From: an uncultured Saprospiraceae bacterium
Lineage (GTDB): Bacteria; Bacteroidota; Bacteroidia; Chitinophagales; Saprospiraceae
Length of the DNA: 8,724 nucleotides
NCBI GenBank assembly: GCA_937930625.1
Contig: CALHBW010000096.1
Span: 1 to 8,724 of the forward strand
Direction of reading: 5' to 3'
The notes under the pieces were generated by a model that did no database searches, was not told the DNA's origin, and saw only the letters and a list, made by a program, of their open reading frames with translations. Each line of letters opens with the position of its first letter. Position 1 is the stretch's first letter. Below are positions 6,955-8,724 of this stretch, in pieces. The translations under genes were made by a program, and so were the position numbers.

Positions 6955-7204
6955 AATAATTTTGTATGTACTTTATGAGCAAAAATATGGCATGTTTACT
7001 TTATATCTCAACCAGCTAATAGGCAAACACGTTTTACATTTCAAAAAACACAAACAAATTTAGCGGTAAGTGAAACAATTACCCAACCCTCCACAAAACA
7101 AACGCTGTCTATCTTAGTAACGAAAAAATAATCTACCCAAGTTGGTAAACTTATTTATCCCGCGTTCCTGAGAAATAATTCTCACTTCACAAAAATTAAT
7201 AACC
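6955..7204. other. Spacer before the T9SS cargo gene
   Basis: This 250-bp spacer has no supportable gene. A perfect small hairpin, TGAGAA-ATAA-TTCTCA, lies at 7169-7184, ending 20 bp before the ATG at 7205, and an A-rich leader (AAAAATTAATAACC) lies directly before the start. A lone TAATTTTG (6957-6964) matches the Bacteroidota -7 consensus TAnnTTTG, but it has no -33 partner and lies 240 bp from the gene. Confidence 0.4.
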
Positions 7205-8362
7205 ATGAAGATTAAACTTTACTTCACAGGGCTTTTGATAGTGGCGTTCATCTCTACTGCTTCTGCTCAACTTATAGTCAATTACAATACCTTTGTCGAA
7301 TTTGAACTTTTGGAGCTTTTGGTCGGCGAGGGTATTCAGGCAAATTCTCTCAACTACACCGGCGTGACTTCCCAAAGAGGTTTTTTCAATGCCAGTTTCA
7401 CAAATCTTGGAATTGATACGGGTGCCATGATTACTACGGGAAATATTTTCGCTGCTGTAGGTCCCAATGATTTGACAAATGCTACTATGCCGCAAGATTC
7501 CGGTTGTGGTACGCCCGATGCACCGCCTTCAGCTCAAGGTCCGGGTGGATTGTGCCGCCCCGGTGACGCCGACTTGAATGACATACTTTCAGGAACAACG
7601 GTCACTTACGATGCTGCTGTATTTGAGTTTAATTTTATCCCTGAATTCAACACCTTATTGCTTGATTACATATTTGCATCGGAGGAATATCCAGAATATG
7701 TTTGTTCTGACTTCAACGACGTTTTTGCCTTCCTGCTTTCCGGTCCAAAACCCAATGGCGGTAATTACAATAAACAAAATGTGGCAACCATTCCCGGAAC
7801 TAATCTTCCGGTAGCTATCAATACTATCAATTCGGGGATGCCACCGCCAACAGGTCCGATTTTCGGTTGCACAGGGGATGCAGGTTCTTTGGCATTTAGT
7901 AATCTTTATGTAAACAATTTCGGAGGTGTTTCCATCCAATACGATGGTTTTACAGTTCCACTACGAATGACCGTTCCTGTGATTCCGGGCGAAACTTATA
8001 CAATTAAAATTGCAATAGCAGACGCCGGAGATGGTATATTAGATTCTGCGGTTTTTCTCAAAGAAGGCAGTTTTAAAAGCGTACAAACCACTGATATTAA
8101 TGATATAGAACATCTCAATACATTTAATATACAACCCAACCCTTCCAATGGACAATTTGTAATTAACGCCGAATTTGAGGTAACACAAACGGCAACTATT
8201 CAAATTATAAATAGTTTGGGACAGGAAATTTACCAATCAAAAAATACGAAAAAACACCTTACAGAAGAAATTAACATTAGTGATGCACCGATTGGTACGT
8301 ATTTTGTAATTATCCAAACAGAAAATGGAAAGGCTGTTCAAAAAATAGTCATTTCAAGATAA
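7205..8362 (+). CDS. Secreted choice-of-anchor L protein with T9SS type A sorting tail
   Basis: This is a 385-residue secreted protein. A Sec signal peptide (MKIKLYFTGLLIVAFISTASA) is probably cut before Gln22. Residues about 30-290 match the choice-of-anchor L domain, with DAAVFEFNFIPEFNTL, the hallmark FASEEYPEYV (157-166), NDVFAFLLSGP, and the closing segment GDGILDSAVFLKEGSF. Four cysteines (101, 117, 167, 221) could form disulfides outside the cell. Residues about 305-385 are a type A T9SS sorting domain, with FNIQPNPSNGQF, a beta-rich body ending GTYFVIIQTENGKAVQKIVISR. The protein should therefore cross the outer membrane by the type IX system, where the tail is normally removed and the protein released or anchored. 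The molecular role of the anchor L domain is not known to me; adhesion or surface structure is a guess. The gene appears monocistronic, with a terminator 118 bp downstream. Confidence 0.92.
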   Translation: MKIKLYFTGLLIVAFISTASAQLIVNYNTFVEFELLELLVGEGIQANSLNYTGVTSQRGFFNASFTNLGIDTGAMITTGNIFAAVGPNDLTNATMPQDSGCGTPDAPPSAQGPGGLCRPGDADLNDILSGTTVTYDAAVFEFNFIPEFNTLLLDYIFASEEYPEYVCSDFNDVFAFLLSGPKPNGGNYNKQNVATIPGTNLPVAINTINSGMPPPTGPIFGCTGDAGSLAFSNLYVNNFGGVSIQYDGFTVPLRMTVPVIPGETYTIKIAIADAGDGILDSAVFLKEGSFKSVQTTDINDIEHLNTFNIQPNPSNGQFVINAEFEVTQTATIQIINSLGQEIYQSKNTKKHLTEEINISDAPIGTYFVIIQTENGKAVQKIVISR

Positions 8363-8382
8363 AATTCCAAAGAACAAATCCC

Positions 8383-8447
8383 AAATTCCAATTTAGGTAC
8401 ATTTCATCTGATGCTTTATTGGAATTTACAAGTTGGTCACAACTTGT
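8383..8447. repeat. Two adjacent hairpins downstream of the T9SS cargo gene
   Basis: A perfect 10-bp inverted repeat, AAATTCCAAT (8383-8392) against ATTGGAATTT (8418-8427), is followed at once by a perfect 8-bp hairpin, ACAAGTTG-GTCA-CAACTTGT (8428-8447). The unit AAATTCCAA also recurs directly at 8362-8370. No T-run follows, so these are less likely to be terminators than the stem at 8481. Confidence 0.6.
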
Positions 8448-8480
8448 TTAAGATAGTATCAAACACACCCGTTTATGGTT

Positions 8481-8513
8481 TCCCGAGCAGCTTTTGTTGT
8501 TCGGGATTTTTTT
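8481..8513 (+). terminator. Intrinsic terminator
   Basis: An 11-bp stem, TCCCGAGCAGC (8481-8491) against GTTGTTCGGGA (8496-8506), contains two G-U wobbles when transcribed in the plus direction and closes a TTTT loop. Seven T residues (8507-8513) follow. This is a strong plus-strand terminator for the gene ending at 8362, placed just before a convergent minus-strand gene. The minus-strand reading lacks a T-run. Confidence 0.88.
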
Positions 8514-8533
8514 GTTTTGGGGGCTGACTTCCT

Positions 8534-8724
8534 TTAGGATTGAGGTTGCGTGAGGGGAGATACAAACTGCCCTCGCCACCCGTTAATCCAATCCAATACC
8601 TTCGGATAAATCTCCGCCTGTGCATTGCGCGAGTGCATGATGCGGCTATGGTTGTAATCCTCTTTATAGCCACCTGCTTTTGAGCAAAAAAGAAACTTAT
8701 TTTTAGGATTTTGAAAATCATTTA
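8534..8724 (-). CDS. C-terminal part of a probable alpha/beta hydrolase (runs off window)
   Basis: A minus-strand frame enters from the right edge without a start and stops at TAA (8534-8536). It gives about 62 residues, reading NDFQNPKNKFLFCSKAGGYK and then EDYNHSRIMHSRNAQAEIY, PKVLDWINGWRGQF and a short tail. The pattern of a Gly-rich loop, a D-Y-x-H segment and then a final amphipathic helix of the type x-x-V-Y/I-P-x-V-L-D-W-I resembles the C-terminus of alpha/beta-fold hydrolases, where the His would be the catalytic base. The nucleophile and acid lie outside the window, so the family is provisional. The gene is convergent with the T9SS cargo gene. A longer open frame on the same strand (8473-8721) overlaps it but has no protein-like features. 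Confidence 0.6.
   Translation of the reverse strand, partial: NDFQNPKNKFLFCSKAGGYKEDYNHSRIMHSRNAQAEIYPKVLDWINGWRGQFVSPLTQPQS

Noticed and set aside
6957..6964. TAATTTTG as a Bacteroidota -7 promoter box
   Set aside because: No TTTG/TTG partner lies 17-19 bp upstream, and it is 240 bp from the next start. A match of this size is expected by chance in AT-rich DNA.
8473..8721. 82-residue minus-strand frame at the right edge
   Set aside because: It overlaps the better supported partial frame ending at 8534, crosses the intrinsic terminator and has no recognisable protein pattern.

Overview
This window looks chromosomal and comes from a member of the Bacteroidota. The evidence is a C-terminal type IX secretion (T9SS) sorting tail and a choice-of-anchor L domain on one gene, a lipoprotein prolyl oligopeptidase of the Bacteroidota kind, A-rich leaders without Shine-Dalgarno motifs before the starts, and AT-rich spacers. 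The spacers hold heptamer and octamer short tandem repeats and paired hairpin repeats of the sort common in Saprospiria- and Cytophagia-like genomes. That finer placement is a guess from repeat style, not a demonstrated identification.

Layout, left to right: (1) 1-226, a nested inverted-repeat (REPIN/MITE-like) element. (2) 359-976 minus, a 3-methyladenine (alkylpurine) DNA glycosylase. (3) A spacer with another inverted-repeat element at 1081-1189. (4) 1236-3473 minus, a lipoprotein prolyl oligopeptidase (family S9A) with Ser/Asp/His all visible; its signal-peptide coding region carries an 81-bp in-frame insertion bounded by an 8-bp direct repeat. (5) A very AT-rich divergent spacer, 3474-4064, with a pair of inverted ACAGAC hairpins. 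(6) 4065-6233 plus, a large exported Lys/Glu/Arg/Ala-rich helical protein with four tandem 168-bp (56-residue) repeats, a Pro-rich linker and an unassigned C-terminal domain. (7) 6233-6372, octamer repeats arranged as a large inverted repeat. (8) 6373-6954 plus, a MiaE-type tRNA hydroxylase with a complete di-iron ligand set. (9) 7205-8362 plus, a secreted choice-of-anchor L protein with a T9SS tail. (10) A strong intrinsic terminator at 8481-8513. (11) 8534-8724 minus, the C-terminal end of a gene that leaves the window, probably an alpha/beta hydrolase.

The genes do not form one pathway. They are a mix of housekeeping functions (base-excision repair, tRNA modification) and envelope or secreted functions (periplasmic peptidase, coiled-coil envelope protein, T9SS cargo). 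The most unusual material is the repeat content: four of the five spacers within the window, plus the left edge, carry a repeat structure, and these belong to visibly different sequence families. In two places a repeat reaches a translation start: inside the peptidase signal peptide, and immediately before the MiaE start. I saw no CRISPR array, tRNA, rRNA, intact transposase or defence system. I did not find a convincing new multi-gene system.
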